Assembly: GCA_022393335.1 (NCBI GenBank)
Contig: JAJEKB010001426.1
Location: forward strand, 1,015,752-1,079,751
Direction: 5' to 3'
DNA length: 64,000 nt
From: Macrotrachela quadricornifera
Taxonomy: Eukaryota; Rotifera; Eurotatoria; Philodinida; Philodinidae
Shown here: one piece after another, positions 33,122 to 44,496 of the stretch
Layout: the number at the start of each line of letters is the position of its first letter
Numbering within the stretch: the first letter of the stretch is position 1
Translations under genes and position numbers: made by a program
The notes under the pieces: generated by a model
Told to the model about the DNA's origin: nothing
What the model saw: only the letters and a program-made list of their open reading frames with translations
Database searches by the model: none

Positions 33122-34311
33122 ATGTGGTTGATCATTCTGTTCATTGTTAATTGTGTATCAGGTAAACATTAAATATGTGTTTTTTTACCTCTGTTAATTT
33201 GATTATCTCATTATGCCGTACTATTCAAATTATGAGATTTTTCGATATTACTGTTTTCAAAGGATCGACTAAAGAATAGTTTATCATGTCATTCTGGAAT
33301 AAGAGCAGGAGCTAGCGACAGTATTACCGAAATACAAAATAAATTTAATAAAAACCATATTGCTCGTTCTGTACGTTTTAAGGACAAATTCGCTTACCGC
33401 CGCAGGCATCTTGGGATCAAAATGCTGTTACAATAGCGGGGCAAGAAAATGGATCAGCTGGATCATCTCTTCTTTCTCTCAACAAACCATTTGGTATATC
33501 GATTACAAGCAACGATATTCTCTATATTAGTGACTCAGAAAATCATCGTATTGTGGTTGTTCCACTCAATTCTCCTATGAATGTATCCATCATTGGTTCT
33601 GGAGCAGGTTCTAATCCCAACCAATTCAACAGACCATACGATCTTTTTACTACTAATGAATCATTGTACGTTATTGACTCGAAAAATCATCGGGTTCAAA
33701 AAATGTCACTCAATGGCTCCGATCCAATCACAGTACCTGGTTTGCAGACATTAAGTTGGCCATACTATCTCTATGTAGACAATAATGACAACATATATTT
33801 GAGCAATACTTTAAAGCACGAAGTGTTACTTTTTTATCCAAACTCAACAAACGGCATAGCCGTTGCCGGTACTAATCAAGCAGGATCTTCCAACTCTCAG
33901 CTCTATCAACCTTATGGGATATTTGTCAATAATTTGGGTGCTCTATATATTGCAGATCACATGAACGATCGAATTATGAAATGGTTTTTAGGGAATTCAT
34001 CGGGCATTGTTGTCGCTGGCAAGGGACTGATTAATGATAGTTCAAATCCACTTCATTTTCCAACCCAAGTTATTGTCGATGCAAATGAATACATGTATAT
34101 TAGTAATGACGGTAATTCTAGCATTATAAAATGGTTACCAAATTCAACTGATAGCGTATGTATTGTGGTATGTGAAGGTGGACATGCGTCGATTCCAACT
34201 CAATTGAATTCGCCACATTCTTTGGCATTTGATAGCCAAGGCTCACTTTACGTGAGCGATAGAGAAAATAATCGAGTACAAAAATTCCAAATTCTTAATA
34301 ATCTAAGTTAG
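33122..34311 (+). CDS. Secreted NHL-repeat beta-propeller protein 2, two exons
   Basis: Exon 1 (33122-33161) encodes a signal peptide, MWLIILFIVNCVS, and ends in G|GTAAAC. Exon 2 starts at 33383 after TTTTAAG and restores the frame as G-Q-I-R-L-P-P-Q-A-S-W-D. The joined protein is 322 residues. Six NHL blades are visible: LYISDSENHRIVVV, LYVIDSKNHRVQKM, IYLSNTLKHEVLLF, LYIADHMNDRIMKW, MYISNDGNSSIIKW, LYVSDRENNRVQKF. It resembles the product of 28425-29369 but is clearly diverged. The 221-nt intron is longer than others here. The product is probably secreted or luminal; the partner is unknown. Confidence 0.82.
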
Positions 34312-35914
34312 TATTCAAATAATTAATGTTCAAAACTTTGAACTTTGCATTCAGCTTATGTGAATCTATAGAACAATCTTCTGTTTGTCTTATGAATTTT
34401 CTCAGGAATATCCGAATGGAAGAATAGGACCATAAGATTTTGTATGATAATCTTGAAACTCCCATTTCCGTTGAAATTGTACTGTGTGATTCTTCTATAC
34501 AGGAATGTCTCTTACTTTTATTCAAAAACTAAAGCATTAAAGATAAGTTCAGGTCACAAAATAACAAAACATGCATTTTTAAAAAAATTACAAATTCAAT
34601 ACAATTTCTATTCATTAGTTCTTTAAACGTGATTATTCTTGTATTTGTATTAAAAATATTTTTGGAAGATCACATCAAATTATTTCTTTAACACTCACAG
34701 ATAAATGTGATATTTTATTTACCTATGATCAGATGTTTTTGAGGTCTTCAATAACCCTTCATTGCGACATCCCTATGTAATTTTATCGAATTAAGTTTGT
34801 TTTACTTAAAAGAAAAAGAAAATAAATATAAGACCATTCAATTCATTTCATTTTATAGTTTTCCTAAAGATATAAGTATAATCATATAAAATTAATTTCA
34901 ATCAACTGAAATAAATAAAAATATTCCATTTATAACTTAAAATAGATTGAAAAAGTTAAAAATAATAATCAACAAAATAATAACAATTAATAAATATTTT
35001 AAAATCTCTAAAATAAAACTAAATTAATTTCAAAGGACTCTATACGAATATAAAAATACTTTTATTTTTAATTTGAAAAATATTGCCAGGTACATTCTTC
35101 TCTAACGAGATTGGGACCTAAAATAAATTTGTAACGATTTATCCATCTGTTATATAATCATTGTAATCATGATTGGATTACGATTTCTTCATGTTAAAGA
35201 GTTACAAATTAAAATCACTATACAAAAATCTATTTTCAATTTGAAAGGATTTCGGATTTAAATTAAAATTTTTTCAATCAATGGAATATTTATTTACAAT
35301 ACATAAACCTATCTTTATAAAAGTTATTAACATTGGAGATTTTGCAAGAATCTTAGGATGAGATATTTGTACGATTTTATAAGATTCTATATAGTAAGAA
35401 TCCAATAGTATCAGATTATTCAGTAAGATTTCTCCATCTCCGTACCAAAATTAAAATTATCAAAGGTGTTGCCTCAAACTAATTACTCAAGACTATTATT
35501 TTCTTTTATTTCTCAATTGTGCAAATATATTGTCTGGATAACCTATATAGCTGTTAGATAAATGTTGAATTTCAGAATATTCTACTAACATATTTCACCA
35601 AAAATTATTTTATTATAAACAGTTTAGTTAGAAAATAATATCTTATATAGATGAAACAATAACCACATCATAAGTCATGCTATTAACAACTATTAGTACC
35701 AGTAATACCTTAGTATCTCTTTTCAACAATTGATATTTATCCAACCAGTTTATCATCAGTAATGTTAACAGATATTTCAAGTTATAAACAAGAATTGAAT
35801 ACATCGATAAAATATAGTTGATAAAAGAATTAGTTTCTAATATATGAACTTTTCTTAGACATTACAGTCGCAACAGTTTCCATAGATGCTTTCTTTTTTT
35901 GTGTTTCAGTTTAG
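34312..35914. other. Intergenic or 5' intron of the EGF gene
   Basis: AT-rich with no recognised coding sequence. It must contain the missing 5' exon(s) of the EGF/TM gene unless that gene is itself truncated; I could not identify a signal-peptide exon. Confidence 0.4.
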
Positions 35915-36626
35915 CAAGTACCAAATTTCTTTGTCCCACGTGCATATCCAAATGCATCTCGTATTGGTATTCATTGTAATATTTCTAATACCGCATGCGA
36001 TATACTTCAACCATGTCAAAATAATGGTACTTGTCAAAACATCAATACTACGGAAGAAGGTTATATTTGTAGCTGTTTATCCGGTTTCACAGGTACGCAA
36101 TGTCAAATTAATCAGCGACCTTGTTTATCAAACACTTGTTGGAATAATGGTAAATAGGTTTTTTTTCTTCAATATTAAAAAATCAATATGTAGTTTTTGT
36201 TTATCTAAAGGTACATGTAATGAAACAACTAATACAAAATTTGTTTGTTTATGTATTCTTGGTTGGACTGGTGAGCATTGTGAAATAAAAATTAATTATT
36301 GCGAAAATATTACATGTCAAAATAATGGTATTTGTCGACCATTATTTCTTAATTATTCTTGTGAATGTCTTAGTGATAACTATTATGGTCGCCATTGTGA
36401 AATAATCGCAATCAAACTTGTTGTTCTTCAAGTAATTTCAAAATCATTTGCTTCGACTGCCATTCTTGTTTTACTGTGTGTTGTACTATTTGTTATCATA
36501 ATGGATGTATTGAAATATGGCTTTGCTATTGATCCGGCAGGTAAAAAACTAGAGAACGTTCGAAGAAAGAAACAATCGAAAAAACATCAACGACCTGTAA
36601 GAGTTCGATTCACTTATGTTCATTAG
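35915..36626 (+). CDS. EGF-like single-pass membrane protein (3' exons)
   Basis: Two exons are visible: 35915-36149 (after a tandem acceptor CAG-TTTAG) and 36211-36626, joined over a 61-nt intron as WNN|GTC in phase 1. They encode 216 residues: three EGF-like domains, each with the six-Cys pattern (CDILQPCQNNGTC to GFTGTQC; CLSNTCWNNGTC to GWTGEHC; CENITCQNNGIC to YYGRHC), then a transmembrane helix (STAILVLLCVVLFVIIMDVL) and a basic cytoplasmic tail ending FTYVH. A start codon and signal peptide must lie in an upstream exon. The three tandem EGF units suggest an extracellular adhesion or ligand-binding role. A decayed paralogue of the TM and tail region is at 32548-32724. Confidence 0.8.
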
Positions 36627-37704
36627 TTACTGAAGAAACTGATGGCAAAAACTAATATAATATTGAATGAATCTAGATTTTCTTTTCTTTTCATCTTATG
36701 TGTTTGTCGTTTGGTGGAAGTTTTTCAATTTAATGTAATTATTATTGAGAATATTATTGAAAGAAGAAAATTTAGGGAAAAGACGAAGTCAAAAATGGGC
36801 TGTAATTCGTACAATGTTCATTGTGTTGATTTTATTCAACGAAAGTTTTACTCACAAGTGAGGTGAATGAAACAGATAGTACAAGATTTATTCAATTTAC
36901 TTTTCTATAATATTTGTTAATAGGTAAACAAGTTCAATATATAGATTATAGTCTTTAACTTAATAATTCATTGTATAAAGAAAAATAATATAGAGTTGAT
37001 CCTTATGTACTTTTTTCTTTCATATTAAATGACAAGAAACTAATGCATGTTAATTTAATTATTTTAAAAAGAAAATAAGTATTTAGTTATAAAGAATATT
37101 TAAATCAAAATTTTGATATTTATTGTTAAAGAATAAAACTCAACGAAATAGTTATAATCTCAAGGAATTTTAAATAATGATATAAGACTCATTTTGAAGA
37201 AGAAAATTTCTTATCTGAACTGTTTGTTTTTATCATAAATATCGGTTGGATTTCAAATATTCATTATGATGTATGACAGTTGCATACGATTTAATTTATT
37301 TGGCTTATCTAAACGTAACGATGTCACATTTTTAATATACTTTTCAATTATCTTGGAAATTATTTGAGCTAAAAAGTTTGTTCAAACGCTAATGGATATA
37401 GCTCATTGTACTCTATTCATGCTAAACAAAGGAAGTCTCGAGTTTTTTTTACTCCTGTAGGAAAAGCAAAAAACAGACAAACATCACACTATTCCATTTC
37501 TTATTGTAAACTCAGATCGCTTTTAATCATGTCCAAATATATTTTCTATTATTAAAGAAAATCGAGAGAACATGTTTGCTAATTGTCAAAACTTCATTAA
37601 TACAAAAACGACTTTTATCTGTAGTATTTATTTTACATTTCAAATAGATTTTGATCATAATAAAAAAATCAAATAATTGTTAAGAAGAGTATGATATCCT
37701 AAAA
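36627..37704. other. Intergenic, nothing recognised
   Basis: No gene or repeat seen between the EGF gene and the convergent RING gene. Confidence 0.5.
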
Positions 37705-38541
37705 TTAATCATCAGACGATTCGGCATCACTTTCATTTTCTGATGAAGAATATTGATCATTATAGCATTTCAGACAGATGCAATCACATTTTTCTTTAGT
37801 TGAGCATACATGAAGTACCACATCTTTACGTGACACCTTCTTTTGACATAAAGTGCATTGAAATTTTATATGCTTGCGCTTCGATCCATACCGACACTCG
37901 CTTAATTCCTTTTGACATTCTCTAGTCATCGAGTTTCCTTTATTGATGAATGCACGAAGAAAATTAAGCTGTTTGGACTGTTCTTGAAGTTGAGTTTCAA
38001 GATCATTTTGTCGTATACTCGATATTAGGAGCTGATCTTGAAGTAGCTGAATGATAGGTCGAATCTGTTGAAAACTACATGTGACAAGATGATTTGATTG
38101 TTCGTCGCGTGGTCCTATCCAAGAACATTGAATATCTGCCGATAGACATTGAACTAATTTCTTCGCACATTTCGACTCGTGATCAGGAAAATTGCCACGT
38201 TCAATGTTAATCTGCTGACAATGATTACAACGGACAAGAAGTCGATCAAGTTGCTCAATCACAATATGCAAGTTGACTGGTGAAAAGAGATGTTTTTTAC
38301 TAGATCCTGAAGAGTGCTGACGTTGAGAATCAGAATTGACAGTTGGTTTGCGGCATAGTGGACACATATTATTGGAATTCAGCCAAGTTTCAATACAATT
38401 TTGACAGAATACATGTTGACATACAAGACTGACTGGTTTTTGAAATGGTTGTGTGCAAACACTACACTGAAGTGCACTATCAATATGGGCTTCGTCCATA
38501 TATTCATAATGGCATAAATTTGAGTTCAATGAAGTAGCCAT
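37705..38541 (-). CDS. RING finger protein, TRAF-like
   Basis: A 278-residue intronless protein. A C3HC4 RING occupies C26, C29, C41, H43, C46, C49, C60 and C63, with the usual hydrophobic and W positions (CIETWLNSN), so E3 ubiquitin ligase activity is expected. Residues 104-156 carry a TRAF-type Cys/His zinc region (VRCNHCQQ, HESKCAKK, CSWIGP, SNHLVTC). A coiled coil follows (about 160-205), then a further Cys-rich segment (CTLCQKKV, CDCICLKC) and an acidic tail. There is no MATH/TRAF-C domain, so it is TRAF-like rather than a true TRAF. Neighbours do not hint at a substrate. An acceptor-like TTTTCTGTAG lies 12 nt before the start codon. Confidence 0.87.
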   Translation of the reverse strand: MATSLNSNLCHYEYMDEAHIDSALQCSVCTQPFQKPVSLVCQHVFCQNCIETWLNSNNMCPLCRKPTVNSDSQRQHSSGSSKKHLFSPVNLHIVIEQLDRLLVRCNHCQQINIERGNFPDHESKCAKKLVQCLSADIQCSWIGPRDEQSNHLVTCSFQQIRPIIQLLQDQLLISSIRQNDLETQLQEQSKQLNFLRAFINKGNSMTRECQKELSECRYGSKRKHIKFQCTLCQKKVSRKDVVLHVCSTKEKCDCICLKCYNDQYSSSENESDAESSDD

Positions 38542-38875
38542 TTCGTTACCTTTCTACAGAAAAATGAAAGAGAATACGACAATATATATATTCAATACGC
38601 TCTATTATTGATAGAAAGATATAAGTTTGATATATGAATGAATCAAATTATTCTCGAATCTAATGTCTGTTTAGTGACTCACTATATATTTGCAATAGAG
38701 TTAGTCATGAATGAGAAAAAAATAACATTGCGTAATACACTCATTTGTAGAAATAACAGATACACAAAATCCTACTTACAAGTTTTTCTTACTTTTTATT
38801 TGATAAAAATTTGATGATATAGAGATGAGTACGTAGATAGAAGAGTCAGATACAAGAAATCATCAAACAGCCATT

Positions 38876-39240
38876 ATGACATGTTTCAACCTTATTGAGA
38901 AGCTTCTTCAGGTAGTTTGTGCCTTTCTTGCACTTTCTTATAGAAGTAATCTCTTTTGTCTATTCATTTCAATTGAAAGACAGCTATATGTTGTATTTCC
39001 ACTTGTAACCTTCAATATAGCAAACACACTCATCTATAGAAGTCAAACACAATCAATAAACTGCTCTTATCGATATTTATTTGAAAATAAAGACAGATTA
39101 TTAAGAAAATTTTGTTATCGCTTATAGCCTCTCTACTTGGATTATTACTCATATACTTCTAGTGATGATGCGTATTTCTTATGGGAAGAATGCATATGGG
39201 GTGAGAGTGAGAATAACTGCTATGGTTTAGATTTCACGTC
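38876..39240 (+). pseudogene. Possible decayed GPCR fragment (TM3-TM4)
   Basis: A frame of about 83 codons contains LFCLFISIERQLYVVFPLV, reminiscent of the end of TM3 in bdelloid receptors (E-R at the D-R-Y site). After a frame change a hydrophobic run, LIASLLGLLLIYF, could be TM4, and a Cys-containing loop follows. Nothing corresponding to TM1-2 or TM5-7 is visible. This may be the relic of another receptor gene; recognition is weak. Confidence 0.35.
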
Positions 39241-40908
39241 TGTTACGACGATCATTAGATGGCTTAAGATTAGTTTCAATATAAAAATCAAAAGTAAAAT
39301 CTAATTAAGATTGTTGTTATATTATAATCTATTCTGTGACAATGATAGTTTTAGTCGCTTGTGTATGGTTTCATGTTTCACATTGCGACGGTTATGATTA
39401 CTGACAACTAACTTAGATCTATTACTAGTATATTTTTGAAGATATTTTCATAAGCTTGATGAATGTTTCGTTTGAATTATTGAAATTATTTTTCATGAGC
39501 GTAATGAACGAGTAATTTATCTCCATAATTTCTTTCTTTCTTTTCTATTGTTGTCTTTAGAGATGCTTTTGATTCTTGTAAATACGGTGCTATTTCACCA
39601 AAAAAATTTTTATCAAACTATACTTAATACTACTATTTGAATAATATTAATAACTTTTCATCATATAATCCTACTAAAAGATTTTATGAATAATTATTTA
39701 TTCAGCAAATCCTTCGATAAGATTATGTGTCATATGACCGATAAAATAAAAAAAATCATAGTATTAATTGCATATTGTAGACAATAAAAAAAGATATGAT
39801 TTTATCAAAAAATAATAAAATTATTCAAAAAGATAAATGAAAAATCATATTATGTGTTAAATATCCTCGAAAAAAGTACACCTTACTATGAAAATAAAGT
39901 ATTTGATCGATGAAATTCGCATTCAAATACATTTTATTTTAAATGAGAAAAGATTTCAAGCTAGTGTAACTCAGTGGTGTAAATAAACGACTTCTGATCA
40001 CTGGTTCATCTATTCAAACCTAATCATCATCGCTTAAGGTAAAATTCAATTCATTTGCCAGGGTAGACTAAGATCATCGAAAAATGTCGATGATAGTGAC
40101 TCAGTTTGGATCTGAGATGGATTCGAATATATTCTTCGAAATTTTTAGATTTTTTATGAAACGCGTTCAGACGCGTTTTAAGGCAAAGAATATCTTATAG
40201 ATGGAAATGATTCTAATCTTAATAGTTGCATGATAGACACTTACGCATTATAAAACAAGTAGCACGTATTCAGGAGATTCGCTGACTTTTCCTCAAAGAA
40301 GCAAATTCTATTATAGCATGCTTGAGAAGAAAATTCATTCCAAAGCCTTAAATGTTTTTCCTAAGAATGGGTAATTTCGATCTCGATCCTGAACTAAATC
40401 ATATGGCGGTTTTAGGGATCGAAATGGCCTATGTCTCAAAAGTTAGGCAAATAGACAGGACACTTTGATTAGTAAAATCAAAAATTTTGGCAGAAATCAG
40501 GACATCAAAAATCGATTCTAGTATCGACGAATCCAGTGTGACTGAGTTCGTTGGAATATAGATTGTGTGTTGATCAAGTAGTTCTACACATTGTTTTATT
40601 CTTTTGTCTCCCGAAGTTTACTCGGCTTATAAAAAAAATATAATGTCGATCGTGTGTAATTGTTGACAAATGTATTTCTTTAGATATAACCACTATGAAT
40701 TTAGATAAAGACTATTTTCGCATTCAAATTATTTCTCAAACAAGGTAATGTTAGCAGACATCTATAAGTATCTGCTCTTCGAATTTCGAACAAAGTAAAA
40801 ATTTTTCAACTTAGAAATATAAAAGGACATTTTCATATTCTTTCTCACCAAACTAATGTATTTTAAAGATTATCAGGCACTAAAAAAATTGAATACACTT
40901 ACAAAATT
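39241..40908. other. Intergenic; contains a tRNA-like segment
   Basis: No gene. One short tRNA-like segment (39960-40030) is listed separately. Confidence 0.45.
39960..40030 (+). repeat. tRNA-like segment, possible SINE head
   Basis: GCTAGTG is followed by TAACTCAGTGG, close to the A box of a tRNA promoter, and about 35 bp further on GGTTCATCTATTCAAACC resembles a T-arm with a degraded B box. The arms do not pair well enough for a functional tRNA. A degenerate tRNA-derived SINE head is the simplest reading. Confidence 0.3.
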
Positions 40909-41092
40909 CTACTATCAGCGCTAGAAATCATGACAGTCGGTTGCTTTCTTCTAGTCACTTTTTGACTGAATTCATTCATTCAGGTAGTTTTGACTATGAA
41001 ATACTGAAAACGCCAGATCTCTATCTGGTTCCTATCAACAATTACTCAAAAAACAGCTGACTGCCATGACTTCTGGCACCGATAGTAGTTCA
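40909..41092. repeat. Short inverted repeat (184 bp)
   Basis: The left arm CTACTATCAGCGCTAG with CATGACAGTC is matched in inverse by the right arm (complement CTACTATCGGTGCCAG with CATGGCAGTC). Arms are about 36 bp around a 110-bp middle. It is probably a small foldback element. Confidence 0.55.
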
Positions 41093-41937
41093 TTTTTAAA
41101 AACTTGAATGGAATTTTATTTGATTCAATCTCATCCACTTTAAATTCCGACAAGGAGGCTAGTCAATTTGAAAGATTATTTAAAACTAGTTTGCAAAGCG
41201 AAAGTTTCGCAAAAGTACAAAAATATGGTATTTGAGAAAACTTTACGAACGTCTCCTCTAGCAATAGAAAAAATATTAAGGAACAAACTTCTACCATTTA
41301 TTTTAACAAAAAAACGACTCACCTTCTCTCACTGTGTCTTTTACGTTTCTGGCAGTAGAACATCATGGCTTCGATAGCACAGAATACGCAACATCATGAT
41401 TCATTCGTAACAAACATCGATGGTTCGCATCGACAACGAAAGAAACAAAGAAAAATAAAAAAATAAAATATAATGTAAAATTAATCATTCTTTACCTATG
41501 AATAAACTGATGCCAAACAAACATGATCGTAAACAGGCATTTTAGAAAATGATTCACTGTTTCGTAGGCGCATTTTTACGGCCATAACTCATCGTGTAAT
41601 AATCAACCAAATACATGATTTTTAGACAGCTTTATGCTCGCTATTAACTGTATACGAAACGATAAAAAAAGTTGTAATACTATGCCTGTTAGATGTCAAT
41701 TTATGGCTGTTTACGAGCGCAAACTGTATGGAAGGACAGTATATGCCGTCGTTTTTGATAGTTACGACGATTACAATCATTGTATTAAAAATATTTTGCA
41801 CCTATCTTAATACGATTCTCTATAAAGCTTCGTGTAAGAACATTCAAGACATTAGAATAACACCAAAAGAAAGGCTCTATATCGACAAGTCAGAAAAAAT
41901 CAGGAAAGTAAATACGCTACGAGGCCTGCGATTTCCA
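41093..41937. other. Non-coding, nothing recognised
   Basis: Frames of 69 and 90 codons (41168-41377, 41728-42000) lack domains, and the second runs into the left arm of the foldback element. Confidence 0.4.
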
Positions 41938-42760
41938 TATAGTTTTTTTCGATATTTTGAAACAAAAAGAAATATATTTTTATCGAAAAATCAATTATAA
42001 TCCACTTAGCTTCTAAAACCAATTACAGACTCGAATTTCTCGTGAAAAACTGTGCCAGAATTCATAAGAATCTAAAAACTTTTTATGCCTTTTATACTTA
42101 CTACTAGCTCACACCACAGAGGAACAGTATACACAACTGAATCAGAAAAGCCGAATTCTGTAGATTAATGGTACTACCATTTTGATAGAGCAGAACTTGC
42201 TCTACAAGATGCACTAATTTGTTTTATATATATTTATCAGAATTTAGTGAAAATTATAGTAGAAAATATTTTGAACAGTCGTGCTTTCCAGAACTATAGT
42301 TGCGAGAAAAAGTAATTAGTGTATGTTATAGAGCAAGTGATTTTCTATCAAACAAACAAATGTCACTGTCCAAGACTATATGATTTTTTTAAAATGTTTA
42401 TCAGAATTTGCTGAAAAAATTATGATAAAAAATAGCTTTGACAGTTGTACCCTCCAAAATCAAAAAAAGGAAGAAAACAAATTAGTGCATCTTGTAAAGC
42501 AAGTTCTGCTCTATGAAAATGGTAGTACCACTAATCTACAGAATTTGGCTTTTCCGATTGAGTTATGTATACTGTTCCTCTATGGTGTGAGCCAGTAGTA
42601 AATATAAAAGATGTAAAAAGCTTTTAGATTCTTATGAATTCTGGCACAGTTTTTCACGAGAAATTCGAGTCTGTAATTGGTTTTAGAAACTAAACGGATT
42701 ATAATTGATTTTTGATAAAAATATATTTCTTTTTGTTTCAAAATATCGAAAAAAACTATA
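41938..42760. mobile_element. Foldback element with about 287-bp arms
   Basis: The left arm (41938-42225, starting TATAGTTTTTTTCGATATTT) and right arm (42474-42760, ending in its inverse) are complementary over their full length with scattered mismatches and about one indel. The 250-bp middle contains a direct duplication: TTTATCAGAATTTAGTGAAAA and TTTATCAGAATTTGCTGAAAA each head a similar stretch of 60 bp. It has no coding capacity and no clear target duplication. Small frames inside are chance. Confidence 0.7.
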
Positions 42761-44496
42761 AAATGTATTATTAGTATTTGACATTTAACTCTATGAAAAT
42801 AAAGTCAAACGCTAACAAATTTATTAACGAATTGATCAGTGCAAAAAGTCTTACAAATCCTGGAAGGTTCATTGAATTTGAATATGATCATCGGATGGTC
42901 CTAGCACGACTCCATGGATACGCCCTCATATGATGGAGGTTATCTATTTCTTTGTATTTCACCAAAATCATTATATTCATTTTCTTCGATAAAAATTTAT
43001 AGCTCTACTCTATCACTTTTTATATTCCTCTTGTCTTTCCATTTTGTCTTAATGAAGTCCTCAATTGTCGTCAAGTCACAGCATGTGATGGCTTTCCTAT
43101 TAACATCAACAATAAACGGATTGGCTCCTCATATTACATACTTTTGTTGCATCTTTAAACAATTGTAGGTACATCATATCATCGAGTGTGGTACTTCATA
43201 TAGTCAACTGATTGCTCAAAAATCAGACTTATTTTATTGAGATTTGTACTTGTCTTGTATTTGACTGCGTGTGGTTGTATATGTAATTCTAGTTGATGTA
43301 TCGACTATAAGTATTATCTGTCGAATATTGGCATTGCCATACTTCATTCAAGAAAAACACAATGAAGCACATTAATCTAGGATTGTCGCCAATACAGAAT
43401 CATCATGTTCGCTATGAATTCACAAACTTCTTTCTTTACATCTTTGATATGAATTCTTCTATTGAAGAATTGACAGAAACGATATTGTCGGTAATAGTTT
43501 CTATTATACACTATTATGAACAAACTTGATGTCATTCAAGAAACGAATTGTTCGGAACGAGGTTTTTTGTATGTCAATTAATCTACGAAAGATATTGATT
43601 TCTTTAAAGTCAATCATTAATGACTCAATCATTCAACTGTGTGGGACAAATTCGCAAAGAACTATCATCAATTAATACGTTTAAGAGAAAAATTAATTAA
43701 TTAAAATAGTCAAAATTTTGCGCGATAAATTTTTGACACTGCCACCAGGGTTATCTTTTGATACAGTGAGTATAAAATTGCAAGTAAGATTATTTTCGAT
43801 AAGTTTCATTTATCATCATCATAAAGCAACAGTAAGAAGTTCACTGATTCGAATTATTGTTTGTCAAACATAACTTTTTTTTCTCTCATTCTCGGTTCTC
43901 ACATGCTAAAGAAAATAAGAAGTGTGGATTGAGTTTATATAAATACAAACGAGCAACGACGCTTCTCACAAAATAGAAAAAATCACTGTATTTACTTTTA
44001 TGGATATTATTATTTTATCATTTTCATTGAACGTTTGTAAGTTTATATAGAAACAAGAAATTGTATCATTATAACATATTGCACGAAAATTGATACCCAA
44101 AAGATCAGTGAAAAATAAGAGAATATTTTTAATAATCCTTAGATGATCTATAGGCTATTTTGAGAAAATGTTAACTATTTACGTATCAAACAGTCTAAAA
44201 TATGTCAACAAAAAGTATAAGCGAATGATCTGTCATTAAGTTATCAACACGTCTTATGATAAGAAAGAAAGTTTGTATAGAAAAAGAAAGAAAACCAAAT
44301 TATTATCTTTCCATTCTCTATATTAATATAAATTACATCGAAGGATCTTCTTTTGACAATTTCATACTTTCTCATCCAAATCAGAAAAAAACAGCAAGAA
44401 TAAATCAACACATTGTTGCGTTTGTGCGTTCGTCTTCCTCTTTCTACATATTCTACTGTACGATTTTCAATAGAAATATTTCTTTCATATTACAAT
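42761..44496. other. Intergenic, nothing recognised
   Basis: No supported gene. Frames at 42914-43168 and 44256-44555 have no domain; the latter overlaps the true signal-peptide exon in another frame. Confidence 0.45.

Noticed and set aside
35886..36150. Upstream part of the long plus-strand frame before the EGF gene's intron
   Set aside because: The frame is out of phase with the EGF domain; the EGF Cys pattern lies in another frame and the two join only after splicing the intron 36150-36210.
33122..36626. NHL gene 2 and the EGF gene as one fused gene
   Set aside because: The NHL exon ends at a normal stop, and the donor-like GTTAGT near it would enter the EGF exon in the wrong phase.
39960..40030. 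Functional tRNA gene
   Set aside because: Anticodon and acceptor arms do not pair and the B box is degraded.
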